A DNA stretch of 64,000 nt, taken from assembly GCF_000143415.4 (NCBI RefSeq), contig NW_003314263.1:2662700-2726699 (forward strand). Direction: 5' to 3'. The position numbers and the translations under genes are program-made. Position 1 is the first letter of the stretch, and each line of letters begins with the position of its first letter. Positions 50,640 to 63,111 of the stretch are shown one piece after another. The notes beneath the pieces are model-generated. The model saw only the letters and a program-made list of their open reading frames with translations, did not search any database and was not told where the DNA came from. This stretch comes from Selaginella moellendorffii (lineage: Eukaryota; Streptophyta; Lycopodiopsida; Selaginellales; Selaginellaceae).

Positions 50640-52929
50640 AGTCTTGGGTCCGACTCTATTGGTTGGCTTAAGGGAATCACACCACATGTTGATTGACATC
50701 TGGCAGGTCTAATTTACTATAAATCACTATTTAGAAACCTAGTTCTTTTAAGCTTCAAAATCAAATTAGTTGATTAACTTGTGATTATACATAGACTCCT
50801 CCATATTTAGCCCCATGGGCCACCCCTTTTGAAGTTAATATTATTCCTTCAATTTGCCAATTTCGCTTAGAAAGTCACCTAACTAGCATAACATGATTTT
50901 ATACATAAGTGTGAAAGTCCTCAAATATCAACTTTCATTCATAACAATCTTTTTGAACACTCAAGAATTATTTCCTTAATCTTGATAGCTTCACCTCATG
51001 GCAAGCTTCAAAGCCATGCTTCTACTGCACCATTTTGATTTTGTGCATTCCTATGAACCATTTATATTTGTCTTTCTAGATACTAATCCACTTAAAATTG
51101 TCTTTAGGAATATTAAAGGAACTCTATCTTTTAGATTGCTAAAGTTTCTCCTTTCGCAAACTTTTTAATTGTCATATGGTTTAACATAGGTAATTCTATA
51201 TTTTAAAGTCACCATAGCACCACAATTATTAGTAATAACACCTTCAACCACCCATTTAATTTTCCATTCCCAATTTACATAACTATTCTTGGCTATACCT
51301 TTCGATTTTTATGGTTTGGTTCTATCCCTTTATTATTTATTTTTTGCCTTACACAATCTCTTTAGTTATTCTCCTCTAAACTATTAGGGCAATTTTGCAC
51401 TTTTTACTATGCATTAGCAAGTATTTTTATGAATGAATTTACTCAATTCCCTAAAGAGTGGTTCTTCAATTTAAATATGCTCACCTTGTAATCCCATGCA
51501 CCAAGATTCACGTCACTACTCATGAGCTTCACTATACCTATTACTATCTATGCCAAAATCTTTTTGGTTTTATCCACTTTGGATAGTCAAAATTACCCCA
51601 TCTCTAGTTTTTATCAACCTTGGATATTATATAGCATCTTCTATCCATTTTTCTTTAAAGACGTAATCTCTTGAGCCTTATCTATTACCCCCATAATACC
51701 CAAACACCACCTCTTTAGCATTTTTAAGGTGCTTATATGTTTCTATGGACTTCCCATATAATAAACATTTCCTATTAATACTAACCCATTATATCTTAAC
51801 ATAAACACAACATCCTTTAAGAGATGTATTTAACCTCCTTATCTAACTAAGAACTCTTAGGAAGTTAGTTTCCACTATTCTAACAAATTATTCTAAACTT
51901 TTATTTAGTTGCTTCATAGTTATTATGTTTTACAACTCATTATCAGTACTTCCACATCTCCATTAATATTTGGTACAAGCACATAAATCTAATTATATCC
52001 AAGATATTCTAACTCCATTTCCATTATGCTTTATTTCGTTAAAGTGGGACTTATTCAGTAAAGTGGGACATTAATTAGCATGTGTCCACATGCCATTTCC
52101 TAGTACTTAATTAATATTTATTAATATTTCTATCAGTTTTTTAATTTAATTTTTTATATTTCACAATATTATAACACAAAATCATATGAAAAGTTTTTAA
52201 TTTATAAATTATAAAGTTAAAACTTCAATTTTTTATTGTTGTTATAAAAATGGCATGTGGCCACACACCATAAGTGGGATAATGAAAAGTCCCACTTTAA
52301 CGAAATAAAGCATCATTGGGTTTTTTTTGGTTCTTATAAAGTTACCAACTTGACCTCAAAGCATCATCCTTTGAGACATTTAAGGTTTCCACCCTATTAG
52401 CTTCGATGAGAATATTAACTCATTCTTTGAGTACACCCTTAACTCCTTATATTATTCTGACATTTATTAAAGGTAGCCTTAACTACCATTTCAAGGATAT
52501 ATGTCCTTATCTATATTTAGCTTTCCATAGTCATTAACTTTAGTTTCAAATTCATGAGCACCAGCCTTAGTTATATGAAAATAATTCTATGACTCCTTTA
52601 TTATTTTAGAGTTTTTATCCCTCTTGTGATCTCAAATATAATTGATTACCACAACCACATTAGCCAATTTATTAAGTCAAACACTTATATAGATAACATC
52701 TTCAACTCTCTAAGGAAAACCTTCTACTATTCCCAAGATCCTAAAATAATTCTCTTATTAGCCCCTTTCTATCCACCACATTGCCTACACATTTATGTAT
52801 GATCTCAAGTGGAGAGTTATGCCCTCTCGACATGCTACTCCTCAAGGATAAACCCACTTTAAGGGTCTTTTGATACTAATATTAAGTGGTGATATACTTA
52901 ATCACCAATAAGAGTTGGACTAAGCAATA
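50640..52929. other. Decayed retroelement interior, no gene recognised
   Basis: This AT-rich stretch lies between the primer-binding site at 50628 and the oppositely oriented one at 52930. No gag or protease motif survives. It is interrupted by a MITE at 52026-52313. Confidence 0.5.
52026..52313. mobile_element. MITE-like element with 27-bp terminal inverted repeats
   Basis: The left end ATGCTTTATTTCGTTAAAGT... is perfectly inverted at the right end for 27 bases (52026-52052 and 52287-52313). A second inner pair, GTGTCCACATGCC near 52090 and GGCATGTGGCCACAC near 52252, is also inverted. Both ends are flanked by CATT (52022-52025 and 52314-52317), a probable 4-bp target duplication. The 288-bp element is non-coding. 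Confidence 0.85.
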
Positions 52930-52941
52930 GTTTTGATATCA
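52930..52941 (-). other. Decayed primer-binding site of a minus-strand element
   Basis: The minus strand reads TGATATCAAAAC, which is TGGTATCAGAGC after three G-to-A changes, next to an LTR end. Confidence 0.55.
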
Positions 52942-52944
52942 AAT

Positions 52945-53800
52945 TATAAATGACTAATTTTTCCTTTTTATTTTAATCGCTTAATTACACCTTTGACCAC
53001 TTGGAGGAATCCCATTTATAATCTCCATAAGTCCAATTCCCAACTTAGAGACTAATTAGCCCCATAAATAACCTTTATGCCACTCTACCTTTGCACTTGG
53101 TCTAAATGTTCCATGTGTTTAATCCTATGATAGACACTCACAGGTACTACTAACATATCAATCCATTACACTAAAGTTATATCCATTCACCTTTGTCTCA
53201 TTAGTAACCCAAGACCACTCATACCATAATCTCATCTTTCAAAGAATGGGTTATCCATCCATGAATGGTCATCCTATAACCACATTTTAACATCTTTAAA
53301 ATGCCCAAAGATATAAAAAATATACTTCCCTAATATTCCTTCTTCAATCCCTATTAAGTTCCTCTTTATTTATGGTGGTGCTTGCCAACACTACCATTGG
53401 GTCAAAACCCAAAGGTCTTACTAAATCCCATTGACATCTGGGACTTTCTCACCATATAATCATACCTTTGATCACTATACAAGATATTTACTCTTCTTCC
53501 TTTCTATAATCTAGAACTTTAGGATGACATTTTTGGACACCATGGCTCTATGCGAATTTCGTGGGTGCTCCCCCCACCTTTTGCCTCTATGTGCCTTAGC
53601 CATATAGCTAGAGCAACATTCTAACATTCTGATAAGCTATACTAAGTATCCAAATAGGTAGTGCTACCCACACTTGAATTGGGAGCATCAACCATTCAAT
53701 CTCCTAGGGGAACTAGAGTTGACTCCTGAACACTTCACCAAGCTACCCCACTTATTTATTTGTGTTCACTCTAGCCTTGTGTTCCAAGATATCTAGGCTA
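52945..53800 (-). mobile_element. LTR, family 2, decayed copy
   Basis: About 850 bases align with 63112-63950 in the same orientation, through blocks such as CTTGGAGGA, CTTTGCACTTGGTC, CACCATGG and GAACACTTCACCAAGCTACC. On the minus strand it ends ..TTTATA beside a decayed primer-binding site, which makes it a 5' LTR of an element running leftward. Compared with the other copy it has many C-to-T and G-to-A changes. Confidence 0.65.
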
Positions 53801-54059
53801 TAGAAGACTTTAATCAAATCATAATTGCTAATTATTTACTATTCTTGGATCATAGTATTAGCCTTTGCAAAAGTGCATAATCCCTCTTTGTGTAAGTCCT
53901 TATAGATTTTGTTTAAGCTTTGTTTTTCCATTTTGTTGAGCATTTTCCCTCAATTTGGAAGTATTTGTTAAGTTGTTATGCTCTTTACTACATCTTTAAA
54001 TCTACATAATAGAAAAATATTTTTGAGTTACATGTTATTTGTTTATGATTTGGGGGACC

Positions 54060-56580
54060 AAACCACGTGTGGGGAGAGGTGACAGTGCAGGATGTAATTG
54101 AGGACTTTTCTAATGTTTTTCCATTTGAACTTTCTCATGAGTTATCTCTATTATAAGGTGTGGAGCATAATATTACGTTAAAGCCAAGGATGAGGCCAAT
54201 TTACTAATATTCATTTTGGTTGAGTTATGTAGAAGTTTAACAACAAATCAAGGAGTTACTTGAGTTTGGATTTACTCTAGTCTTGCTCATAAAGAAGGAT
54301 TATTTAATGCAGATGAGTATTAATTACCATGCCTTAAACAAAAAGACAATAAAGGATATATTGCCAATATTGTATGTAGATAATATCTTAAACAAGTTTG
54401 ATAAAGTGTGAGTGTTTACCACGATTGACTTGAAGAGTGGATATCATCAAATTGCAATGGATGATGCATTTATCTCTAAGATGATATTTAACATGAGCTT
54501 TAGGCATTTTTTAGTTCACAGATATGCCATTTGGTTTGACAAATGCATTAGCTATATTTGCATTATTTTCATGAGTTTTAGAAATTTTCTTGGACGATAT
54601 TCTTGTTTTTAGCAAGAATATGGAAGAGTATAAAGTGCATTTGTGCAAAGTTCTCTTGTTACTACATAACAGTAAACTTTACATGAAGAAGAGAAAATGT
54701 GAATTTGCAAAGTTGAAGATAGAATACCTAGGTTATATTGTGACATCTAGAGGTGTAAACAAATCCAAGAAAGGTGGCTATAGTGGAGAATTGGCCTCCA
54801 CCAACTGTAGTGGCTAAGTTATTTATTTTCTTTAGTATGGCTAATTAATACTAATGTAGATAGCTATTCCTTTGACATAGTTATTATGTAAAAACTTGCC
54901 ATTCAAATGGAAGAAGCCATAGGAGGATAATTTTGTAGCATTGAAATGGTTGTTAAGTAAGGCTTTAGTGCTTTACATTGTTAATCCATTAAAACCTTAC
55001 GAGGTGATGTGTAATATAACTGGCCATACACTAAGAATTCTCATGTAAGAGGGATAATTTGCATATGAGAGTCAAACTTTAAATTATATGAAGTAACAAT
55101 ATTCCATATGTGAGCAACAGTTACTCTTTATTATTCATGCTTTGCAAATATAAAGGCACTATCTTTATGGTGCGGTGTTCATAGTGTTAAATAGATAATA
55201 AACTCCATAAGTTTGACTATATAGCGAGCTTGCTTACATGTTCAACTTCTTCTATGTGAATAGATATACAAGAGGTTTGAGAAGTTTCCTTTTGAGCATC
55301 GTTTATGGAAATTGAATGTAATGGCAAATACTTTATCTCATGTTCATCATATAACATATTACAAACACAATTTTGTTATCATTTGAGTAAGATGGTTAGT
55401 AAATTTGGGTAATTAATTGAGTATGCTTAGACTCAAAACACTAAGTTAGTTTTGAGCCTAGATGAAAACACCTTTCTTATTGGTGGATGGGATTCTTTAC
55501 TATAATGTATATTTGACATAGGTAGATGCATTGATTAATTAGATTTTTTTCCACTATTATGATTATTCAAATGTTAGTTATTTTGGGGGGAAAAAGACAT
55601 ATGAGTTGATTAAGCACAATTTTTATTGAAGGAATATGAAAGCTAATATCCTTAAATATTGCAAATCATTCAATCTCTATTAGTAGGTAAATGTGTCATA
55701 AGAGAACTAGGGAGGACTTTTGCAGCCTATGCCTATTCCTTAGAGTTGTTGGTGTAATACTTCTATAGACTTCTAGAGCTAAAAGGAGCAAGTGTGAGTT
55801 ATAGTCAATTGATTGACAAAGTATATATGGTTGTTAACTATTCAAAAAACTATTACTGCCTTAGACTTAGTTGCAATCTACTTAGAGAAGCTCTTTTTTA
55901 ATTTTAGTTTGCCAAAGGATATAATTAATGATTGAAACTCAAAGTTCACTAATGGATTTTAGAAGAGCTTTATAAAGACTATGTAAGTGATTTTAAAACT
56001 CTCAAATGGAGATCATCGTCAAATAGACCAAATATGTGAATTAGGTGGTGGAAGATATATTATACTTTAGCATTGGCCAAAGGTAGGGACAATTGGATTT
56101 ATATTTTTTATTAGTGCAATTCAATTACAACAATAATAAATATAGTGAAAGAAATTAAGTCCTTAATTTATCATATTTGGAAGGCATGCCTAAAAAATAT
56201 TGGAGTTGGAATTATATTTGACTAAGGATGTTTGTAATAAATGTGATTTATAGGTGACAAATTTAAACACAAAACTTGTTGAGATTTTTGTGATGTGCAA
56301 ACAAAAGTTGTAGATAGCTCAAAATAGGGTGGAGAAGTTTGCTAATAAGCATCACCAATTTTAAAAATATAAGGTGAGGAATTTCATCTTTGTGCAAATG
56401 ATCTTTCTGTTAAATAAGTTTACATGAAGTGTTAAAACACATTGGTAAGGCAATTTATTAGGTGTGACTGCCAACTAGGGTGAAAATTCATCTAGCATTT
56501 TATGTTATCCAATTGAAAAGTGTACTATCTCCGAGTGAAGGGCCTAATGCCTCCTTGATGTATACAGTTATAAAAGATGG
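54060..56580 (+). mobile_element. Ty3/gypsy pol remnant A (RT, RNase H, integrase)
   Basis: Stop-broken reading gives QDVIEDFSNVFPFELSHEL, NYHALNKKTIKDILPI, FTTIDLKSGYHQI, DDILVFSKNMEEYKVHLC and EYLGYIVTSRGV for reverse transcriptase. The integrase zinc region reads GGKKTYELIKHNFYWRNMKA (near 55590) and the core ITALDLVAIYLEKLFFNFSL, then KFTNGFWKSF. The end reads TRVKIHLAFYVIQLKSVLSP near 56490, the usual gypsy integrase tail. Many stops and frameshifts are present, so the element is not active. Confidence 0.8.
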
Positions 56581-56589
56581 ATCATGAGC

Positions 56590-57250
56590 TAGAGCAGAGT
56601 TCCCTAAAAAGGGTGATCATGGATACAAATCATCATTGAAATAAAAACTTTGTTGACAAGGAGGAATTGTTAGGCATTTTGACCATATGGTCAATGTTGG
56701 TTAAAGTGAAATTCATGATGTATTAGGGTTCTAATGGATGAAACCTCCTTTTAAGGTTTTTAGGATATTGTAAATTAAACATTCTAAAGGACTAGGTTCG
56801 GAGATTTCCCTAAAGTATAAATTAAAGAGCTTATATAATTGAATTGAAAAGAAGATACTATGGAAGGTACATTTAACATACATTCTACTCATATAATATA
56901 TAAAAACATTTAATAGTATTTTTAATAACATAAATACTTTTAGAACTGTTAATTATATATAATATTTATTACATTATTTCTTAGGCTAGTATATATACAT
57001 ATGTATTAGTCTTTACAGTTGCATAAATATATAAAGCCACTTACAGAAATATATTTTTATCTTTTTCCTATTGACAAAATATTAGCTTCATGTAGACTAA
57101 ATTTCTACAGTTAAAAGCATATATAAGAAAGTATAATTGAATTTTCTTATATCCTTATTAATATTTCTAAAGATATTAAAATATTTTGATAATACAATAT
57201 TTATTCTAATGATTTAGAAATTTAAATCAGGCTTTATAACCTTTCTATTT
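56590..57250. other. AT-rich stretch before the lectin-type ORF
   Basis: No family resemblance was found. The ORF at 56731-56931 (-) is low-complexity. Confidence 0.4.
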
Positions 57251-57253
57251 ATC

Positions 57254-58163
57254 ATGCATATTCTTATTATTTTTTCTTCTGTTTTATATTTTTTTATTTT
57301 TTTATTGGGAATAAAACCAGCAAAAATAGAATGGGGAGATAATAACACTTTAACTCATGAAGAAATTGGAATGATTATTAATACAGGATTTTATAACCTT
57401 TTTAACACAAATTAATTCAAGAAATAAAAATATTACATATCCGTCAAATTATGAAAATTTATATATTGTTAATTTTGGAAGAGGAGATGCTCTTTTAACT
57501 TTTCAACGTTTGAATGGTTCTCCACCATTATGTTCAGCTGGGAATACAAATTCACAACAAGGAATTGTTGGTGATACTTTAAGAGCTGGATTAAGATCGC
57601 TAGTAATAAATCACTATGATGATATGTTACAAGCACGATCTGAAGAATGTAGAATCACTTCAAGAAAATATCAATTTGAGTATACAACTTTTTTTCGAAG
57701 ACATGATTCAGTAAACACACAATTATTAAATCTTAAGATTAAAGATATTGAAGATAATGATTATACCTGTGATATCGCATTAACAACATTAAGTGCTGGG
57801 TTTAAGAATAATAAACTCTATAAAGGTGAGTTTTTAGTTTCTCCAAATGGTAAAAATATGTTATATTTAAGTACAAAATGCAAACTTAATTTATATTCTG
57901 GAAAAAACATTTTATGGGCATCAAATAATGATGATTACTATGGACATTGCATAGCTATTTTGCTAAATAATGGTAACTTTATAATATCTAAGGATTCTAA
58001 GTTAGAATTATGGAGTATAAATAAGTATTGCAAGCATTGTTACCAATTCACATTTCTTACCATTCAAAATGATTGTAATTTAGTTATTTATGAATCAAAA
58101 TCACCAAATAAGGTTTGGTGGGCAACAAATACCTATGATTATTATAATTGTTTAAAAGGCTAG
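57254..58163 (+). CDS. Secreted bulb-type (GNA-like) lectin-domain protein, very AT-rich, one frameshift
   Basis: The ATG at 57254 begins a strongly hydrophobic leader (MHILIIFSSVLYFFIFLLG), a signal peptide. The frame continues to IIN-TGF near 57393, where one extra T in a TTTT run shifts the frame; the next frame runs without a stop to 58163. The C-terminal 110 residues match the bulb-type mannose-lectin fold: GEFLVSPNGKNMLYLSTKCK, NILWASNNDD, GNFIISKDSKLELWS, then NDCNLVIYESKSPNKVWWAT. A carbohydrate-binding Q-x-D-x-N-x-V-x-Y site is partly kept (QNDCNLVIY). The N-terminal half (about residues 30-190) matches no family I know. Codons end almost always in A or T, unlike every other gene here. 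There is no intron, and transposon debris lies on both sides. Transfer from an AT-rich eukaryote such as a mycorrhizal fungus, or contamination, are possible explanations. Confidence 0.6.
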
Positions 58164-58164
58164 A

Positions 58165-59415
58165 AATGTTATGTTTATATTTAAACTAATTCACTTTCTA
58201 ATGAATTGTTAAAGTAGGATAGTAAAGTCATGAAATAGTAAAATTCCATAGTTTCACTTGTCAAGTTTTAAGTGTTTTCAGAGCAAGTTTTGAACTTTTC
58301 CAGTATATCAAGTTTTAAAGTCAAGAGAATCTTCTTTCTTATTTATATTAGCAATAAAAGTCTAAATATATCAACCTTCACACTATTTAATCTCTAGTGA
58401 GATTTCATTGCTCTTATAAATGTGATTCCACACTACCTTACTACTTTGGTACAAAATATAATATAAAAAATTTATATACTTAAAATTACATGTATATTAC
58501 TTCACATTCCTATGCATATGCATATTGCCACATTGTGAAATGTCTAAATTGCCTCAGTTATTATGCATTGGCAATCATGCCCAAAGAATTCTTTCTTTCA
58601 GTGTTAACAATGTGGGGCATATGGTAGAAGTGACATGATCTTGCCAAATTCACATCCATTATCTCAAGCTATAACTAATTAATACTCTTTTGTATCAACA
58701 AGCCCATGTTGGAGACCTTCAGAGACTGTCATTCTAGCCACTTAGTATATAGTGATCTAATATGCTTGTGTCAAGGTCCTTGAAGGTAGTGTGTTAATCC
58801 AGTAGCACTCGGTCTAGTAAGCACTACTAACAACTTGGCAGAGTGGGAGCATCTAGCAGCTTTGGCATTGAATATGATATTTTAGTAGAAATGGTGTTAC
58901 TGGTAAATAAACTGTAATTTTACTTAAGATAGTTCTCTGTATAAATATTTTCTGTATAGGGTAAAGAATATTCTTTAAAATATTCTTAGGTTATTATCTA
59001 TAGATCATAATAAATTAATCTGAAAATTCTATGAAAATTTATATTTAAATTCACTAAACTTAGATGGTATTATTAAAAAATGTTATGTACCTAAATTTTA
59101 AACTATATTTAAATATGTGAGGTCCAAGTATATGGCTACAATGCCATATATTAATATTACTATAGTGGGATTTTGATAGCCGTCAAATTGGTTTCAATCC
59201 AAACCACTCACTCCTATAGATAAGCTAGGGTTTTAAAGTTAATTGATATACACATTTCTACATTTCATTTTCATATTTTATGCACTCACATTGATAGAGT
59301 TGAGAGGCAATTTTGATTGTCCCTGAAGAGTGTTTGGATTTAGGATTTTGGTTTAGATCTAGCTTTTACATCATCTAGATTTCACTATTCTTATAACATT
59401 TTTCAATTTCTTCTT
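58165..59415. other. AT-rich intergenic stretch, nothing recognised
   Basis: No coding or structural feature could be supported here. Confidence 0.4.
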
Positions 59416-59419
59416 TTTT

Positions 59420-62400
59420 GTTTTTTCCTTGAGTTCATCTTCATGGCAAAGCAATGGCTTCTTCCTTTCACTCTAGAGCAGTAGTTAGTGAAGTTACTTG
59501 ATGCTATATAGTTGCAGTTGAATAATCAAACTCAATTGATAGCAGCATTCATAGCATATGGTACAACTCCTTTTACTCTTGCCACCAATCCTCATGTCTA
59601 GCCAAAGTTCTTTTGTAGGAATCTTAGGGATGATGTGTACCATTAATTCGATCACTTTATAGTGATTGCCATATATCATTTTTGGAATGATATTTAGCAT
59701 TTGCATATGTTTCCCATGTGTCTTCAATGTATGGCACTATAGTGGTACAACAATTTAAGTGTAGCCATTCGTGTGGATTAGAATATTCTTCTGGACATCT
59801 TTAAACGCAAATTTGGACATGCCAATGATTGTGATAATCTAACAATTGTCATCTGAGTCAATGATGCAATTTAGCATTCATTTCTAAAGCCTCTTACTTC
59901 ATGTGAAGCTAAATATGTCAAAGCAAATCAAGTTGGGAATATTGTGGCTAGCACTTCGTCAAAATGTTGTAAGACTTATGCTTACACTTGCTCCAACCAC
60001 CTTTGGCAATGCTTTTTGCTTGGCACAATGTTATAAGACATCTTTTTTTCCACTTCTCACTACATATCTTTTAGCTCCACTTCTTGTGCAAGATAGTCTT
60101 GTTCCAATGGAGGTTGATGCTTTTACTGCCCAAGTTCAAGAATAAAAGCAAGGACATTGTTGTAGTTGTTGGGCATATGATGAGTTGGTCATACTTATCA
60201 ATATTGTTAGTGTTTTCCAAATTGAAGACCTCCATTTCCTAAATGGAGACTTTAGCATTAACAATGTTTTGTTGGTGCTACTATAATGGAAGGTTTAGAC
60301 ATCAAGATGCTTTTAGGAAATGAGGAGTTGCATAAGTAATAAAGGGTCCTTGCACAAATAAGTTAGTGACATTTCCATCTTTTTTTTAAAAGTATCATAT
60401 AGTGGTTCACTCAACACTAGTTCATCTAGTGTTTACTTTCTAAACTCGTTTTTATAAAAAGAAACCTCCTATTATTCTCTTTGGATTGGTTTACAGGGTT
60501 GAGTTTATCTTTTATTGCTCAGCTTGTTGCCACACATTACCATCTACATTTGTGTTGTGTGGCAAAGTTGTTTTCATTCTTTATGGCAATGTATGAGACA
60601 AGGAAAAGAAGCCTCAAAGTTACATTTGGCATGATTGCACCACATTTAATCTATATCAAGGATGAGGTAAAAAAAATTTACTTATTACCACTGGTAATAA
60701 CTATAGTTCAAGCTTGAGGTAACCCACATGCATAACTAGGTTTGCCTAATTTCCTATACATACATGTATATAGCTTTCTTTATATTTTTTTTCCTCTCAT
60801 TTATGTTTCACTTTGTCCTTTTTTTTCTACCTTTGTTGCCATTACTTTTGTCTCCCCATTATTTCCTTCTATGTTTCTGTTTTGTTCCTCTATTCCTTCT
60901 TCAAATCCTTTTATAGTCTTTATGATGTTAAGGTTGACAGACATATAAAGGAGTATGCTAATATCTTTAAATTTGATATATCATCTAGGGCCAAAATTGT
61001 AACACGTCATCCTATTCTAACTAGAGACGCTCATCTAATCAAGGTTTCTGTTCGTCATTGTTCACCAAAACAGATCAAGATTTTACATGCAAATATCAAG
61101 GGCATATAAACCTCATCTTGTAACAACGCTTGATGAGAGTATTTGTTTTTGCATCAATTATTATTCGTTAAATAAAGTGACAATCCTCGATATGTACCCT
61201 TATTATCACAATATTAATCTTCTAGGTCATTTAGGAGGAAATTGTTGATTCACCAAGTTAAATCTTACTTCTGGGTATTAGCAAGTGCCAATAGCTGATA
61301 AAAATGTTCCTAAAACTGTTTTTTATACACCATTTGATTTATATAAGTTCTTATTGATGATGTTTGGTACGAACAACTTTCTAATGGATTATGGATGAAG
61401 TTTTTTACTATATGCCAGAGATGACTACTGACTTCATCATTAATAGTCTAATCCACTCAAAAAGGATGTGGGAGGAACACATCTATAATGTTTGTAAGGA
61501 GTTGGATCTATTGTGGGAAGTTGGTTTAAAGTTGAAATAGTCAAAGTGTGTGTTTATGTCCAAGGACATGACTTATCTTAGGTGTTATATTTCTCGTGAA
61601 AGTTTACAAGTTGATTATGACAAAATTGTGGCTATTCTTAAGTTCCCTACTCTAAAATGTGTGAATGATATGCAACACTTCTTAGGTAAGGTGCAACATC
61701 TGAACCATTTCATTAATCATCTTTTTGATTATATTGAACCATTATAAGTATTATTAAAATTGTCAACATCGTCTTTCATTTGATTGGTGAACTATGAGCA
61801 AACGTTTACAGATCTCAAAGAATTGTTGACTACTTCTTTAGTTTTGATATATCTTAACTATACTCAACTTTTCATTTTATGCATAGATGCTTTTGTTATT
61901 GATATTCAAAGTATGTTAATACAAAAAAGCTTGAGTGTGCATAGTCAATGTTATCCCATTGCATACATTAGCTGTATATTACAACAAACGGAGATGAACT
62001 ATTCCATGACAGAGAATTAGCAATAGTTTAGGTTTTGAGAAACTTCATGTATATTTATATGGTTTTTAGACATTATTAGAAGGTGATGATGTTGCAGTTA
62101 CTTTGTTATTAAAGTGGAAGAACATAGCTGGCTATATTGCTCAATGCGCTTTGAAGCTTAAGATATATAATTTTAATGTTATTTATCATCTGGGGAGTTC
62201 TATGGCTAGTGCCAATGCCCTTTCTCAAGCTCTTCTTCCTTCTTCACTCTATTCTCATGTTTCTTATAAATTTGTTATTCTAGCATCTATGGATTTTTAG
62301 ACGAAGATTTTATATTATCAGCAATTGTTGTATTTGATTGTTAGTATCAATTAAGTGCAAAACAAAATTTACCTTCTCTTGATGAGGTTTATGAGGCTTA

Positions 62401-63090
62401 AAAAGTTGAGCCGTGGATCCAAAAGCTTCATGATGGGTTTGAAAATCTTGCATCATCGTGTGACTGAGAAGTTACGTAAGTCTTTCTATTGGCTAGAGAT
62501 ATGATATAATATTATCTAGTATATAAGTAGCTGCATTTGGTGCCCAACTCATAACACTCCCCCTTGTGCTGCAAAAAAACAGTTAGAGTTAATTATAATT
62601 TCCCATTCGTTTGAGTTGGTAGTATTTGATATGATAGGGTTTTTTCCATAATCAACTGCTAATAGGATGCTTCCTCCTTAATCAAGTGGTGTTCTAACAT
62701 TCCTGTCTGAAGTAAATTCTTTCAGATAATGGTCCTATATTTATGGTTGAGGTATTTCACGTTTTAACATCTTGATTGGGGATATACTACATTTTCTCAA
62801 GTGCTTATCATCCATTAGATGGTTTGGTGAAACGGCTCATTTTAACCTTTAAAGGGATGATTGTGACGTACATGAACTTTCAATATTCGGATTAGGATAG
62901 TTATTTGCTATATCTTTGGTACACATATATCACAGTGTACAGAGTTTTATTGGTGCTTCACTATATAAAATCTTATATAGTCGTGATCTCATACTACCAA
63001 CGGAGTTGAGTTTACCTTTGCAATTGCCACGAACTACTGATGTTAAGTTTTGGGATTAGTATTTGATAAACATTCTTCCACTAGTCCAAG
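59420..63090 (+). mobile_element. Ty3/gypsy element remnant B (gag to integrase)
   Basis: A gag-like block (FFCRNLRDDVYHxFDHF, MALxWYNNLSVAIRVD) is at 59600-59780. Reverse-transcriptase end LDLLWEVGLKLK, then SKCVFMSKDMTYLRCYISRE and KVQHLNHFINHL, is at 61500-61740. RNase H follows (FTDLKELLTTSLVLIYL, CIDAFVIDIQSMLIQ, GSSMASANALSQAL). The integrase reads CIWCPTHNTPPCA near 62530 and SDNGPIFMVEVFHVLTSW then SAYHPLDGLVKRL at 62710-62840. The order is normal for gypsy; numerous stops show it is defunct. A region of about 59 residues at 60950-61100 has no assigned role. Confidence 0.75.
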
Positions 63091-63111
63091 TAAAGTTTGC
63101 CAAATAACTAG

